64,000 nt of DNA from Nocardia goodfellowii (GTDB lineage Bacteria; Actinomycetota; Actinomycetes; Mycobacteriales; Mycobacteriaceae): NCBI RefSeq assembly GCF_017875645.1, contig NZ_JAGGMR010000001.1:3658001-3722000 (forward strand), in the 5' to 3' direction. The notes beneath the pieces were generated by a model. It saw only the letters and a list, made by a program, of their open reading frames with translations. It was not told the origin of the DNA and searched no databases. Below, one piece after another: positions 35,092 through 43,750 of the stretch; within the stretch, counting starts at the first letter, position 1; every line of letters starts with the position of its first letter. The translations under genes and the position numbers were made by a program.

Positions 35092-36310
35092 GGGCGGCGG
35101 TTGTCGTCGCGCTGTCGCCGGGGCGGAGCAGGAACGGCGCGCGGTCCCAGCGCCATTCGTTGCGGAGCACCAGAGCGGTGAAATCCAGCAGATCGAGGTC
35201 GGTTTCGTCACGGAGTTGACGGACCGCGGGCCAGAACACCGGTCCGCGGTCCAGCAGCTCCTGTAGTCGCGCCCCGAGGTGTGCGTCTACCTTGCGGTGC
35301 AGCAGTTCCGGTATGCCGATATGGCTACCTGTCCACACGAGCCAGCCCCACCCGTTGCCGTGCGCGTGCGCTCGGGCCGCCGCCGACGCAGCACGGTTGA
35401 CGTGGAATCCGACGTGCCCCAGCGGCTGCACATCGATCAGCGCTACCCGTCCGTCGGTGAACCGCGCGGCGATCGTCGGATAGGTAACCTGTTCGGCCCC
35501 ATCGAGGTCGAACGTGATCGCGCTGGGATGCTCCTGGAAGGTGTCGACGAGCGCGCTGGCGTTGAGCGTCTGCAACAACCGCGCCTGCAATGCCGAATCG
35601 AACCGCACGTCCCGCCCCACCTTGTCCAGGTAGAACCGGCCGCGTCCGTCGTCGTCCCCGTCGATGGTGCGTGCCGACCGTATCGGCAACGCCGCGGCTT
35701 TCCCGCCGGGCCAATCGACGTGCCCGAGCCAGGAGTTCACCTGACTCGTCGCCAGTGCCCCGGCGTCGTGCAGCTTCGCCAGCCGCCGATTCGTCTTCTT
35801 CTGCCACGCCATGATCCGCTGCATGACGTAGCCCGCGACCCGCTTCGCGTCCTCGGGCGGATGCCCGGCGAGCCGGAGTTTCAAATACGCCAGCTCGTTG
35901 CCGACGAGGTCGGTCTCGGTCGCATACGTTTCCACCAGCAGCGCCCGGGTCAGCGCCGGATCTCGCGCCCGCAGCGGATACCGTCGCGTGAATGCCGCCA
36001 GCCGCGATCCGCTGAGCTGCGTTTCCCGCAGCATCTGCCCGACGGACCGGGTGTGCAACTGCCGCACCCGGTCTCGCGCCAGGTCGTACCGTGCTCCGAT
36101 TCGAGCGAGTGTCTCCGGCCGGGCCCCGCTCACCCCTAGCCGCAACCTGAGGATGTCGGCGTCGCGTCTACTGCGCTCGGCTTGTCCGTCGATCAATTCG
36201 GCCAGCACCTCGTTGATCTCTTCCAGCCCGAAGGACACGTCGGTTTCGAGATCGTCGGCGAATTCGGGGTCCGCACTCGCCTCGGGCGCTGCCTGCGCAT
36301 CAGCCGTCAC
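35057..36310 (-). CDS. Sigma-region-4-like HTH protein with TnsA-like nuclease domain
   Basis: A 417-residue protein. Residues about 48-86 read as a sigma-70 region 4 helix-turn-helix (ADILRLRLGV, TLARIGARYDLARDRVRQL). A helical middle follows. Residues about 275-350 resemble a TnsA/PD-(D/E)xK core: VTYPTIAARFTDGRVALIDVQP with the D-V-Q at 293-295 where E-x-K is usual, then ARAHAHGNGWGWLVWTG. The GTG at 36310 follows an AAGGGGC site. It converges on, and overlaps, the CoiA-like gene. The family is unknown to me; DNA-binding coupled to a nuclease-like fold is inferred. Confidence 0.6.
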   Translation of the reverse strand: MTADAQAAPEASADPEFADDLETDVSFGLEEINEVLAELIDGQAERSRRDADILRLRLGVSGARPETLARIGARYDLARDRVRQLHTRSVGQMLRETQLSGSRLAAFTRRYPLRARDPALTRALLVETYATETDLVGNELAYLKLRLAGHPPEDAKRVAGYVMQRIMAWQKKTNRRLAKLHDAGALATSQVNSWLGHVDWPGGKAAALPIRSARTIDGDDDGRGRFYLDKVGRDVRFDSALQARLLQTLNASALVDTFQEHPSAITFDLDGAEQVTYPTIAARFTDGRVALIDVQPLGHVGFHVNRAASAAARAHAHGNGWGWLVWTGSHIGIPELLHRKVDAHLGARLQELLDRGPVFWPAVRQLRDETDLDLLDFTALVLRNEWRWDRAPFLLRPGDSATTTAALSAPPSPRRQR

Positions 36311-36461
36311 CGGTGCCCCTTCCCTCGACTTCGCCTCTGTCCGGCAAAGCCTAGTCGCGGACACCGACAACTCCCGGTTGTACGCGTCTCCTCGACCGGT
36401 TCGATGCCCAGCACCCGGCGACAGCACCGACTTGATTCCCCGCGCGCTCCGAGTCGGGCCG

Positions 36462-37220
36462 CTACACCATCGCGGACGGAATCACCGTGGTCAGACCGCC
36501 GTCGACGAGCAATTCGTGCCCATTGATGTAGGAGGCCTCGCCGGACGCGAGGAAGGCGACCGCGGCGGCGACCTCCTCGGGCGTCCCGACTCGCCCGGTA
36601 GCGACGCTGGAACCCGCCGCCGCCCGGATTTCGGGCGAGGCTTCGGCGCGGAACGCCGGGGTGTCGATATAGCCCGGGCTGATCGAGTTGACCCGGATGC
36701 CGCGGGGCGCCAATTCGGCGGCGAGGGTGCGTGTGAGGTTCTGCACCGCGGCTTTACTGGCGGAATACAGAGCCGCGCCGGGCGATCCCCGATGAAGGGC
36801 GAACGACGCGTTGATGACGATGGCTCCGCCGTCGGACAGCAGCGGCAGCGACTTCTGAATAGTGAAGAACGCTCCCTTGAAGTTGCTGTCGACCACCCGG
36901 TAGAACTCGTCCTCGGTGACCGCGTCGAGGGGTTGGAACGCGCCGATCCCCGCGTTGGCGAAGACGACGTCCAGTCGCCCGAACCGATCGCGCACCGCCG
37001 CGACGAGGTTGTCGAGATCGGTAAGGTTCGTCACGTCTCCGGGCACGCCCAGCACCCGGTCGCCGAGTTCGGCCACGATCGCGTCGAGCCGGGCCTTGTC
37101 CCGCCCGGTGACCACCACGTGCGCGCCCTCGGCAACGAGTCGCCGCGCCGCGGCCGATCCCATGCCGCTGGACCCGCCGGTGACGAGGGCGATCTTGTCG
37201 TGGAATCTGTTGTGCGTCAT
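36462..37220 (-). CDS. Short-chain dehydrogenase/reductase
   Basis: A 252-residue classical SDR with the cofactor motif TGGSSGMG at residues 14-21, NAG in FANAGIG near 89, the catalytic Ser in INASFALHRGS, and YSASK (catalytic Tyr and Lys) near 151. The C-terminal LVDGGLTTVIP is typical. An Arg in the ARRLVAEGAHVVVTGRD segment favours NADP(H). It lies 68 bases downstream of the XRE/MmyB regulator on the same strand, which probably controls it. Confidence 0.92.
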   Translation of the reverse strand: MTHNRFHDKIALVTGGSSGMGSAAARRLVAEGAHVVVTGRDKARLDAIVAELGDRVLGVPGDVTNLTDLDNLVAAVRDRFGRLDVVFANAGIGAFQPLDAVTEDEFYRVVDSNFKGAFFTIQKSLPLLSDGGAIVINASFALHRGSPGAALYSASKAAVQNLTRTLAAELAPRGIRVNSISPGYIDTPAFRAEASPEIRAAAGSSVATGRVGTPEEVAAAVAFLASGEASYINGHELLVDGGLTTVIPSAMV

Positions 37221-37288
37221 GGCTTCAGCGTGCCGAGCCCGGTTCACGGCAACCAGAGCTCGCTTATCGTAGGTCCGCCAGCACCAGG

Positions 37289-38128
37289 CTAGGCCGACAG
37301 CCGAAGCCGATGCAGTCGTTCCAAACGCCCGGCGGTGTCGGTGCCCGCCTGCGGGTTGTAGAGAATCAGCGACCATTCCGGATGGTGGGCGACCGTCAGG
37401 GTGGTCGTCTCGAAATACAGCTCGCCGACCTCGGGATGTCGCAGCGCATTCACCGCCTGCTCCGGCGCGGCCACCTCGTGCCGCTCCCACAACTCCTCGA
37501 ATTCAGGGCTCGCCGCTTTGAGTTTCGCTACCACTCTGGCGAAATCGCTGTCACCCGAGAAATGTGCCGCATCCGCTCGATAGGCCCCCGCCACCGCGGG
37601 TGCGGCCGCGGCCCACACCTCGGGCATCGCGCGATAGCGCGGATTGGTGAAGAAGGTCTCGAGGCAATTGTGCTGTCCGCCATCGAATCCGAACACCGCA
37701 CGCGCGGAGTCGTTGAACGCCAAGATATTCCAGGAACGGTCGCGCAACACGGCCGGTCGCTGCCCCCACGCCTCGAGCAGGCGCAGTACCTCCGAGCTCA
37801 CCTCCTGCCGCGAATGAGATACCGCGACAGGCGGATTCAGCCCCGCCAGCAGATACAGATGCGCTCGCTCCGCCTCGCTCAACAGCAGTGCGCTCGCCAC
37901 AGCGTCCAGCACCTCGCCCGAGACCGAGATCTCGCGCCCCTGTTCCAACCACGTGTACCAGGACACCCCCACCCCGGCCCGCATCGCGACTTCTTCCCTC
38001 CGCAGCCCCGGCGTCCGCCGCCGCCCCGCCACCGGCAATCCGACCTCGGCCGGAGAGATCCGTGCCCGGCGAGCACGCAGGAACTCTCGGAGCCGTTCGC
38101 GGCGGTGGGCCGTGTCCTCGCTGGTCAT
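37289..38128 (-). CDS. XRE-family regulator with MmyB-like ligand domain
   Basis: A 279-residue transcriptional regulator. The HTH spans residues 28-80 with TPGLRREEVAMRAGVGVSWY and WLEQGREISVSGEVLDAVASAL. The C-terminal two thirds is the MmyB-like ligand-binding domain (RDRSWNILAFNDSARAVFG and VVAKLKAASPEFEELWERHEV). Members usually control a neighbouring oxidoreductase and may bind fatty acids, which fits the SDR immediately downstream. It is divergent from the beta-lactamase gene with 122 bases between starts. Confidence 0.92.
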   Translation of the reverse strand: MTSEDTAHRRERLREFLRARRARISPAEVGLPVAGRRRTPGLRREEVAMRAGVGVSWYTWLEQGREISVSGEVLDAVASALLLSEAERAHLYLLAGLNPPVAVSHSRQEVSSEVLRLLEAWGQRPAVLRDRSWNILAFNDSARAVFGFDGGQHNCLETFFTNPRYRAMPEVWAAAAPAVAGAYRADAAHFSGDSDFARVVAKLKAASPEFEELWERHEVAAPEQAVNALRHPEVGELYFETTTLTVAHHPEWSLILYNPQAGTDTAGRLERLHRLRLSA

Positions 38129-38250
38129 AGCAACGTCAACAAGCTGTCGTACCGATATCGTCCCGCGCCGCGTTGCGTGCGTAGCGGGTGGCTGGGAGAG
38201 TGCGTCCGGTGCCCATCGGGACGATCGACAGCATGACGGGAGAGGGAATC

Positions 38251-39144
38251 ATGCCGCAGCCGTGCATCAACCGCCGGACCCTGCTCAGCGCGGCACTGCT
38301 ATCGCTGGCGGCATGCGCGACCGAGACCGCGCCCACCGAGGTGCGCCACGACAGCCCCGCAGAGGTGCCGCACGACGACCTCGTCGCCCTGGAACAGAAA
38401 TTCGACGCCCGCCTCGGCGTCTACGCCCTGTCCACCGCGACCGGTCGCACCATCACCCACCGCGCCGACGAACCCTTCGCATTCTGCTCGACCTTCAAAG
38501 CCCTCGCCGCGGCCGCGATCCTGCACCGAAACCCGCTGTCCCACTTGGACACCGTCCGCGCATACACCCCCGCCGACCTGATGAAAAGCTCCATCATCAC
38601 CCGCGACCACGTCGGTACCGGCATGACCCTCCGTGCCCTGTGCGACGCCGCCGTCCGCTACAGCGACGGCACCGCCGGCAACCTCTTGCTCCGCGAACTC
38701 GGCGGCCCCGCCGAACTCACCGCGTTCGCGCGCACTCTCGGCGACACCGTCACCCGGATGGACCGCACCGAACCCTTCCTCACCGAGGCCACGCCCGGCG
38801 ACCCCCGCGACACTTCCACCCCCCGCGCCCTCGCCGCCGATTTCCACACCCTGCTCCTCGGCGACATCCTGCCCATCGACAAACGCGCCTTCCTGCTCGA
38901 CCTCCTCGAACGCAATCGCACCGGTGACCAACGCATCCGAGCCGGCATCCCCCCGGAGTGGCGTGTCGCCGACAAGACCGGCACCGGCGACTACGGCACC
39001 CTGAACGACATCGCGGTTCTCTGGCCCCCGAGCACACCACCCATCGTCCTGGCGCTCATGTCCAGCAAGTCCGCCAAAGACGCACCCTACGACCAAGCCC
39101 TGCTCGCCGAGGCTGCCGAGTACGTCGCGGCAACACTGGCCTGA
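38251..39144 (+). CDS. Class A beta-lactamase, lipoprotein
   Basis: A 297-residue serine beta-lactamase of the Nocardia type. The N-terminus has NRRTLLSAALLSLAAC, a twin-arginine-like lipoprotein signal. Active-site motifs are STFK (Ser70, Lys73), SDG in YSDGTAGN (132 is Gly, as in M. tuberculosis BlaC, instead of Asn), and RTEPFLTEA (Glu166 present, but 170 is Thr where Asn is near-invariant). KTGTG (Lys234) is also present. ATG 38251 has GGAGAGGG upstream, so earlier in-frame ATGs are not used. It confers hydrolysis of penicillins by inference; the two substitutions may shift inhibitor and substrate profile. Confidence 0.93.
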   Translation: MPQPCINRRTLLSAALLSLAACATETAPTEVRHDSPAEVPHDDLVALEQKFDARLGVYALSTATGRTITHRADEPFAFCSTFKALAAAAILHRNPLSHLDTVRAYTPADLMKSSIITRDHVGTGMTLRALCDAAVRYSDGTAGNLLLRELGGPAELTAFARTLGDTVTRMDRTEPFLTEATPGDPRDTSTPRALAADFHTLLLGDILPIDKRAFLLDLLERNRTGDQRIRAGIPPEWRVADKTGTGDYGTLNDIAVLWPPSTPPIVLALMSSKSAKDAPYDQALLAEAAEYVAATLA

Positions 39145-39159
39145 CGGTCATCGCGCGGA

Positions 39160-40137
39160 TTGTCACCGCTGCGTATGAGGCGAATTCGATACTGCGGTCT
39201 GAGTTGCGACGAGGCCGCGCTGCATACGGTGCCAGCATGGCAACACATCGAGCGACAGTCGCAACACGACAAGGGGCTCCGCCCCGTCCTCGTCTTCTTC
39301 GCGCTGGCCTTCGTGCTCACCTGGATGTGGTGGATACCGGCCGCCTTGATCGAGCGCGGCACCCTGCCCCTGGACCTGCCCTGGATCGTCCTGATGATCC
39401 CCGGCGGCCTCGGCCCGCTGCTCGCGGCTCTGATCTGTTCCAGCACAGCCTCCGGCGGTCCCGGCGTCCGGCCGTTCCTGCGGCACGCCTTCCAATGGCG
39501 TTCCGCCCCAGGGTTTTACGTCCTGGCCACCTTCGGTATGGCCGCGATGGTGCTGGGCACCGTCCCCGTCCATTTGATCGCCGGAGCGACCTGGGACTCC
39601 TCCGGCGCCCTCGCCGGGCTGATCGCCCTCGCCCCGATGTTCGTGTTCACCTTCATCCTGGGCGGCGGCATCGACGAAGAATTCGGCTGGCGTGGCTACG
39701 CCCTCCCGCGCCTGCAAGCCGAACTCCCACCCTGGTCGGCCAACCTCCTCCTCGGCGTCGCCTGGTCACTGTGGCATCTACCCCTCTGGTGGAATCCCGC
39801 TGTCGCACAATCGAACCTGAACTTCCCCCTGTACCTGCTGTCGACGACCGGCTTCAGCCTCGTCCTCGGCTGGCTGTACAACACCTCGGGCGGCAACGTC
39901 ATGCTCATCGTCACCGCCCACACCTGCTCCAATCTCGCCTACGGCCTCCAATCCGCCGCCATCGACCCGGTCTACCAGTGGATCAACGTGGCCGTCATGG
40001 CCGGTTCCGGCCTGCTCGTCCTCGTTCTCACCCGCGGGCGGATCGGCTACGCCCGTGACACCACTTCCGAACGACGCCGCAATCGGTATGTGACGGTGCC
40101 GGAATGGCGACGTCGTTCTCAGTCGGGGGATCGCTGA
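39160..40137 (+). CDS. CPBP-family intramembrane metalloprotease
   Basis: A 325-residue membrane protein of the CAAX/CPBP (Abi) family with about eight helices. The motifs are EEFGWRG (EExxxR), WSLWHLPLWW with the second His, and TAHTCSN (HxxxN). Such proteases cleave within membranes; in bacteria they are linked to bacteriocin immunity or signalling. The start is uncertain: about 38 polar residues precede the first helix, and a later start is possible. It lies 15 bases after the beta-lactamase and overlaps the convergent STAND gene by 19 bases. Confidence 0.88.
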   Translation: MSPLRMRRIRYCGLSCDEAALHTVPAWQHIERQSQHDKGLRPVLVFFALAFVLTWMWWIPAALIERGTLPLDLPWIVLMIPGGLGPLLAALICSSTASGGPGVRPFLRHAFQWRSAPGFYVLATFGMAAMVLGTVPVHLIAGATWDSSGALAGLIALAPMFVFTFILGGGIDEEFGWRGYALPRLQAELPPWSANLLLGVAWSLWHLPLWWNPAVAQSNLNFPLYLLSTTGFSLVLGWLYNTSGGNVMLIVTAHTCSNLAYGLQSAAIDPVYQWINVAVMAGSGLLVLVLTRGRIGYARDTTSERRRNRYVTVPEWRRRSQSGDR

Positions 40138-42770
40138 CTACGCAGCCGGTCGATTGCGTTGCGCGAGCTGACGGTGTCCGGATGGTCAGTGCCCAGAATT
40201 CGGGTGCGGTCGGTGAGGTTGCGCTCGTGCAGGACAATGGCTTCGGCCGTTCGCCCCGTTTTGTGGTAAGCGCTGGCGAGGTTGTTGCGGCAGGTGAGCG
40301 TGTCGGGGTGGTCGGGACCAAGGATTCGTTCGCTATCGGCGATAGTCCGGTCGTAGAGGGGGATGGCGTCGGTGGCCCGGCCCGCTTTGCTGTAGGCGCT
40401 GGCGAGGTTGTTGAGCGAGGACAGCGTGTGCGGGTGGTCGTCGCCCAAGATCCGTTCGCGGTCGGCCAGGTTCCGCTCGTGCAAGGCAATGGCTTCTGTG
40501 GACCGTCCGGCCCTGCTGTAGGCATCGGCGAGGTTGTTGCGGGAGGTGAGGGTGTCCGGGTGGTCGGGGCCCAGGATCCGTTCCCGGTCCGCGAGATTGC
40601 GTTCGTAGAGCGGGATGGCCTCGATGACTCGTCCCGCCGCGCCGTAGAGGCTGGCGAGGTTGTTGCGGGAAGTAAGGCTGGTCGTGTGGTCCGGGCCCAA
40701 GATCCGTGCGGTATCGGCGAGATTGCGCTCTAGCAAGGCAATGGCTTCGGTGTTTCGTCCGGTTCTGCGGTAGGCGCTGGCCAGGTTGTTGCGAGCGGTG
40801 AGGGTGTCGGGGTGGTCGCTGCCCAGAATGCGTGCGCGGTCGGCGAGGTTCCGCTCGAGCAAGTCGATGGCTTCGGTGAAGCGCCCCGCTGATTCGTAGG
40901 CGCCGGCGAGGTTGTTGCGGGAGGTGAGAGCACTCGGGTGGCCAGGGCCCAAGACCCGTTCGATATCGGTGACAGTGCGTTCCAGGACCGGGATGGCCTC
41001 GAGGGTTCGCCCCGCCGAGCCGTAGACGCTGGCCAGATTGTTGCGGGAGGCGAGCGTGTCTGGGTGGTCGGAGCTCAGGATTTGTTCGCGGTCGGTGAGG
41101 GTGCGCTCCAGCAGGGGGATGGCTTCGGCAATTCGTCCCGCTTTGCTGTAAGCCTCGGCGAGGTTGTTCTGGGAGGTGAGCGTGTCGGGATGGTCGGTGC
41201 CCAGGACCCGTTCGCGGTCGGCGAGATTGCGTTCGTAGCGTGAGATGGCTTCGGTCGTTTCGCCCGCTGAGCCGTAAGCGCTGGCGAGATCGTGGCGGGA
41301 GCCGAGCGTGTCCGGGTGGTCGTTGCCCAGGATTCGCGCACGGGCGGCAAAGGCGCGGTGCGCGTACGCGATGGCCCGATCATGTCCGCCCTGACCCTCG
41401 AGAAACTTGCCCGCCCGGCTGAGGATCTCCGCTGTGACGACCGTGTCGTCGCCGGAGCGGGCGAGCAGCACATCGACATGCGGCAGCAGAAGGCGCCACG
41501 TCGGCCAGGTCGCCGGATCTCCCCAGTCCGGCAACGCTTTCCGCAGCATGACGGCAGCGCGAGCGTGTGCGTGCTCGATCACCGCCGGCATCCGTTCCCC
41601 ATCGTCGAGATCCGGCGTCCGAGCCACGGCCTGCACCAGCCGATGGATGGCCAGGGTGCCCCTTTCGGGGTTCGGGGTGATCATGTTGTACGCCACCAGG
41701 GCACCGAGTGCGGAGTGCAACGCGGGCGGGTCTGCCAAACCTTCGAGCAGCGTGACCGGGATGGTGTCGGGGGCATACCAAGCCAGTATCCGCAGCACGT
41801 CCGCGGCTAATGGATGGTCCGTGATGATCCGGTCCAGCGTGACGCGCCAGATCCGGGCGATCGTGCGATCCGGATCAGCGGCCTCCCCGGTCTGCCGATA
41901 CATATCCCCGGGATACTGCGACAACAGGTCGAGATAGCCACGTGGAGTGATGAACGGGTTCTGCGCGAGATACGCGCCCGCCTGCTCGACGGCCAGCGGC
42001 AAATGCCCTAGGACCGCGCACAATTCGACGACTCCGTCGAGCGAGCGCGGCCCGTCCGCGGTGACGAGGCCGGTGAGCAAAGCCTCCGAGTCGGAGGACT
42101 CCAGGACATCGACCCGAACAATGGCGGCCCCGACGCTTTGCCATCCCGTGCCGAGGCGACTGGTGATCACGATCCTGCCACCGCCGTGAGCGCGAGCGAG
42201 CACGTCCGCGATATCGGCCGGGTTGTTGACGTTGTCCAGCACCAGCAACCACCCGCTGTGGGTGGCCAGCCATTGCAGAGTCCGTTCGGCGAGTTGCTCC
42301 ACGGTCAAGACTTGCGCCAACGCCGGTTGCAGAGCACCGGCAAACTCCGCCAGCCCCCGCTCGACGCCCGCGGACGTATCCGCGGTAACCCACCGGACCG
42401 GAGCACGCCCACCCCTCGCAGCCCACTCCGCCACCAACGTCGTCTTGCCGATCCCACCCAAACCATGGACCGCCAGCACCACTGGCCCCGCCCCGGACAA
42501 TGCCGAATCCAAGCGAGCCAGCTCCCGCTCACGTCCCACGAAATGAGCCGAGCGCGCGGGCACATTATCGATGCCCGGCGGTGCCTGAACCTGTGCGATC
42601 GGCCGGAACGCCTCTACGGGCAGCTGTATGGCGCGGGCGTTGTCCCCGGTAAAGGCGGCACCGACAAACGAATGCTCGCCGATCGCGATCGACCGCTCAC
42701 CGGAAGCGTGCGTGTCGGTCACCGAGTCCGTGGTCTTCGCGGACCGGCCTTCCCAGCGCCAGCGGGGCAT
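40119..42770 (-). CDS. NB-ARC/TPR STAND NTPase
   Basis: An 883-residue STAND protein. Residues 21-43 carry ASGERSIAIGEHSFVGAAF, a short Gly/Thr-Gly-Asp beta-type repeat. Residues 78-350 are the NB-ARC switch: GRERELARLD, Walker A GLGGIGKTT (103-111), Walker B WLLVLDNV, and RIVITSR sensor. A winged-helix region follows. Residues 480-883 hold nine complete 42-residue TPR units plus a partial tenth, each with DHPDTLTSRNNLA and AGR..EAI. It would oligomerise on sensing a ligand via the TPRs. It lies 13 bases after a membrane-protein gene with the same N-terminal repeat. No separate effector domain (nuclease, protease, TIR) is visible. Confidence 0.85.
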   Translation of the reverse strand: MPRWRWEGRSAKTTDSVTDTHASGERSIAIGEHSFVGAAFTGDNARAIQLPVEAFRPIAQVQAPPGIDNVPARSAHFVGRERELARLDSALSGAGPVVLAVHGLGGIGKTTLVAEWAARGGRAPVRWVTADTSAGVERGLAEFAGALQPALAQVLTVEQLAERTLQWLATHSGWLLVLDNVNNPADIADVLARAHGGGRIVITSRLGTGWQSVGAAIVRVDVLESSDSEALLTGLVTADGPRSLDGVVELCAVLGHLPLAVEQAGAYLAQNPFITPRGYLDLLSQYPGDMYRQTGEAADPDRTIARIWRVTLDRIITDHPLAADVLRILAWYAPDTIPVTLLEGLADPPALHSALGALVAYNMITPNPERGTLAIHRLVQAVARTPDLDDGERMPAVIEHAHARAAVMLRKALPDWGDPATWPTWRLLLPHVDVLLARSGDDTVVTAEILSRAGKFLEGQGGHDRAIAYAHRAFAARARILGNDHPDTLGSRHDLASAYGSAGETTEAISRYERNLADRERVLGTDHPDTLTSQNNLAEAYSKAGRIAEAIPLLERTLTDREQILSSDHPDTLASRNNLASVYGSAGRTLEAIPVLERTVTDIERVLGPGHPSALTSRNNLAGAYESAGRFTEAIDLLERNLADRARILGSDHPDTLTARNNLASAYRRTGRNTEAIALLERNLADTARILGPDHTTSLTSRNNLASLYGAAGRVIEAIPLYERNLADRERILGPDHPDTLTSRNNLADAYSRAGRSTEAIALHERNLADRERILGDDHPHTLSSLNNLASAYSKAGRATDAIPLYDRTIADSERILGPDHPDTLTCRNNLASAYHKTGRTAEAIVLHERNLTDRTRILGTDHPDTVSSRNAIDRLRSQRSPD
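40122..41333 (-). repeat. Tandem 126-bp TPR-coding repeats
   Basis: Nine full units and one partial unit of 126 bases encode the TPR array of the STAND gene. Neighbouring units remain very similar in DNA (for example the repeated GAGGTTGTTGCGGGAGGTGA), so the array has been copied or homogenised recently and may vary in copy number. Confidence 0.9.
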
Positions 42771-42783
42771 CCGTCCCGCCTTA

Positions 42784-43203
42784 TCAGCTGCGGTCGCCGG
42801 TTGAGATGTCCCCGCCCGTGGCGCCTTCCACAGCCACGGACCGACTACCTGACGCTGTCACGCTTGCCTGCGCCGTTGTCCCGGAACCACCCGGCGAAGC
42901 CGTACTCGTGCCGTTGATATTTCCAGTACTGATAGAGCCAGCGGTATCGCCCCGTACAGCCACACTCCGTTCGCCCGATGCGACAACCGCCGATGTCGTT
43001 GCCCTAGTGCTGTTTTGGCGCACGAACTGCCACAATGACGCCACGAACCCGAGCACCGTCAACGCGCCGACAAACAGCCACCACCACCACTGTGCCTCAG
43101 CACCTGTGGCCATATTCACCGCGATAGCCGAAGCAGTCGCGACGACCGCCACCAGCGCCGTCGGCGCTGCTACCCGAACCAGCACTGCCCCCGTGGAAGC
43201 CAC
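42784..43203 (-). CDS. Small two-helix membrane protein sharing the STAND repeat motif
   Basis: A 139-residue protein. Two hydrophobic helices (about residues 9-30 and 41-60, the second beginning WWWWLFVGALTV) anchor it. The remaining 75 residues contain two copies of a motif, ASGERSVAVRGDTAGSISTG (75-94) and ASGSRSVAVEGATGGDISTG (117-136). The same pattern opens the adjacent NB-ARC/TPR protein. GTG 43203 has AGGAAGG 7 bases upstream; a longer frame to 43407 runs into the island boundary. The gene precedes the STAND gene by 13 bases, so they form an operon. Function unknown; a membrane partner or anchor is inferred. Confidence 0.7.
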   Translation of the reverse strand: MASTGAVLVRVAAPTALVAVVATASAIAVNMATGAEAQWWWWLFVGALTVLGFVASLWQFVRQNSTRATTSAVVASGERSVAVRGDTAGSISTGNINGTSTASPGGSGTTAQASVTASGSRSVAVEGATGGDISTGDRS

Positions 43204-43387
43204 CTCGAATCCTTCCTGAGCACTTCCGCCACGCGCGAATCCCGTATGTGACAAGGCTAAACCGCCATCCACTCCGGTACCGCGATATAGAACATGCTTG
43301 GGGCGGCACGAGGGATCGGTTACTGGAACTGTCGTCAGGTCTTGCTCGCCGATGGGCCAGCTGGGCCGCGTCAGGGTGACTCTTTGG

Positions 43388-43424
43388 TCGGGCAGCGGTG
43401 GGCACAAAAATCAGCCCCCAGTGA
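43388..43424. repeat. Left direct repeat of putative island (att-like)
   Basis: TCGGGCAG-CGGTGGGCACAAA---AATCAGCCCCCAGTGA here matches 49707-49746 (TTGGGCACACGTTGGGCACAAACAAAATCAGCCCC-GGTGA) with short gaps. The right copy includes one arm of the tRNA terminator. An integrase remnant begins about 180 bases inside. This arrangement is expected of attL/attR of an integrated element. Confidence 0.5.
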
Positions 43425-43567
43425 GAGCGAGGAGCAATTCCGGTGAACTCGGTACGGATTCACGGTGCGGGATCGGTTGAACCCACTCATGAAGTCCCCC
43501 CGGCTACGGTCCAGGAGCTCGCGATCATCGTGTCGAAAATGCCTGCGCGACTATAGCTTATGGTCGA

Positions 43568-43750
43568 ACTCGCGGCTTGGTGCGCGCGCTTCTGTTTGGC
43601 GAGCTGACCGAACTGCGGCGGGAAACGTCGTAGTGGCGAAGGATCGAATAACGCTCAAGATCCGTCTTGGCGTCGTGAGGACGAAGGAAGACGGACGGAA
43701 GGTCGAGACCACCAAGTCCCGCGCTGGCGTGCGACCGGTAACCGTGCCAC
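43568..43750 (+). pseudogene. Tyrosine recombinase (integrase) remnant
   Basis: One frame reads ...RALLFGELTELRRETS then TAG, which resembles the start of the integrase catalytic domain (LRWGELTALRR). After a frame change the next reads LGVVRTKEDGRKVETTKSRA followed by GVRPVTVPPLV, which matches the integrase segment before the HxxR box (PPKSRAGRRTVALPP). No catalytic HxxR or Tyr block follows, so the gene is truncated and frameshifted. It lies just inside the left boundary repeat. Confidence 0.55.

Noticed and set aside
40122..41333. Regular repeats that could suggest a CRISPR array
   Set aside because: The period is 126 bases, the whole unit is coding, there are no unique spacers, and the translation is a clean TPR array.
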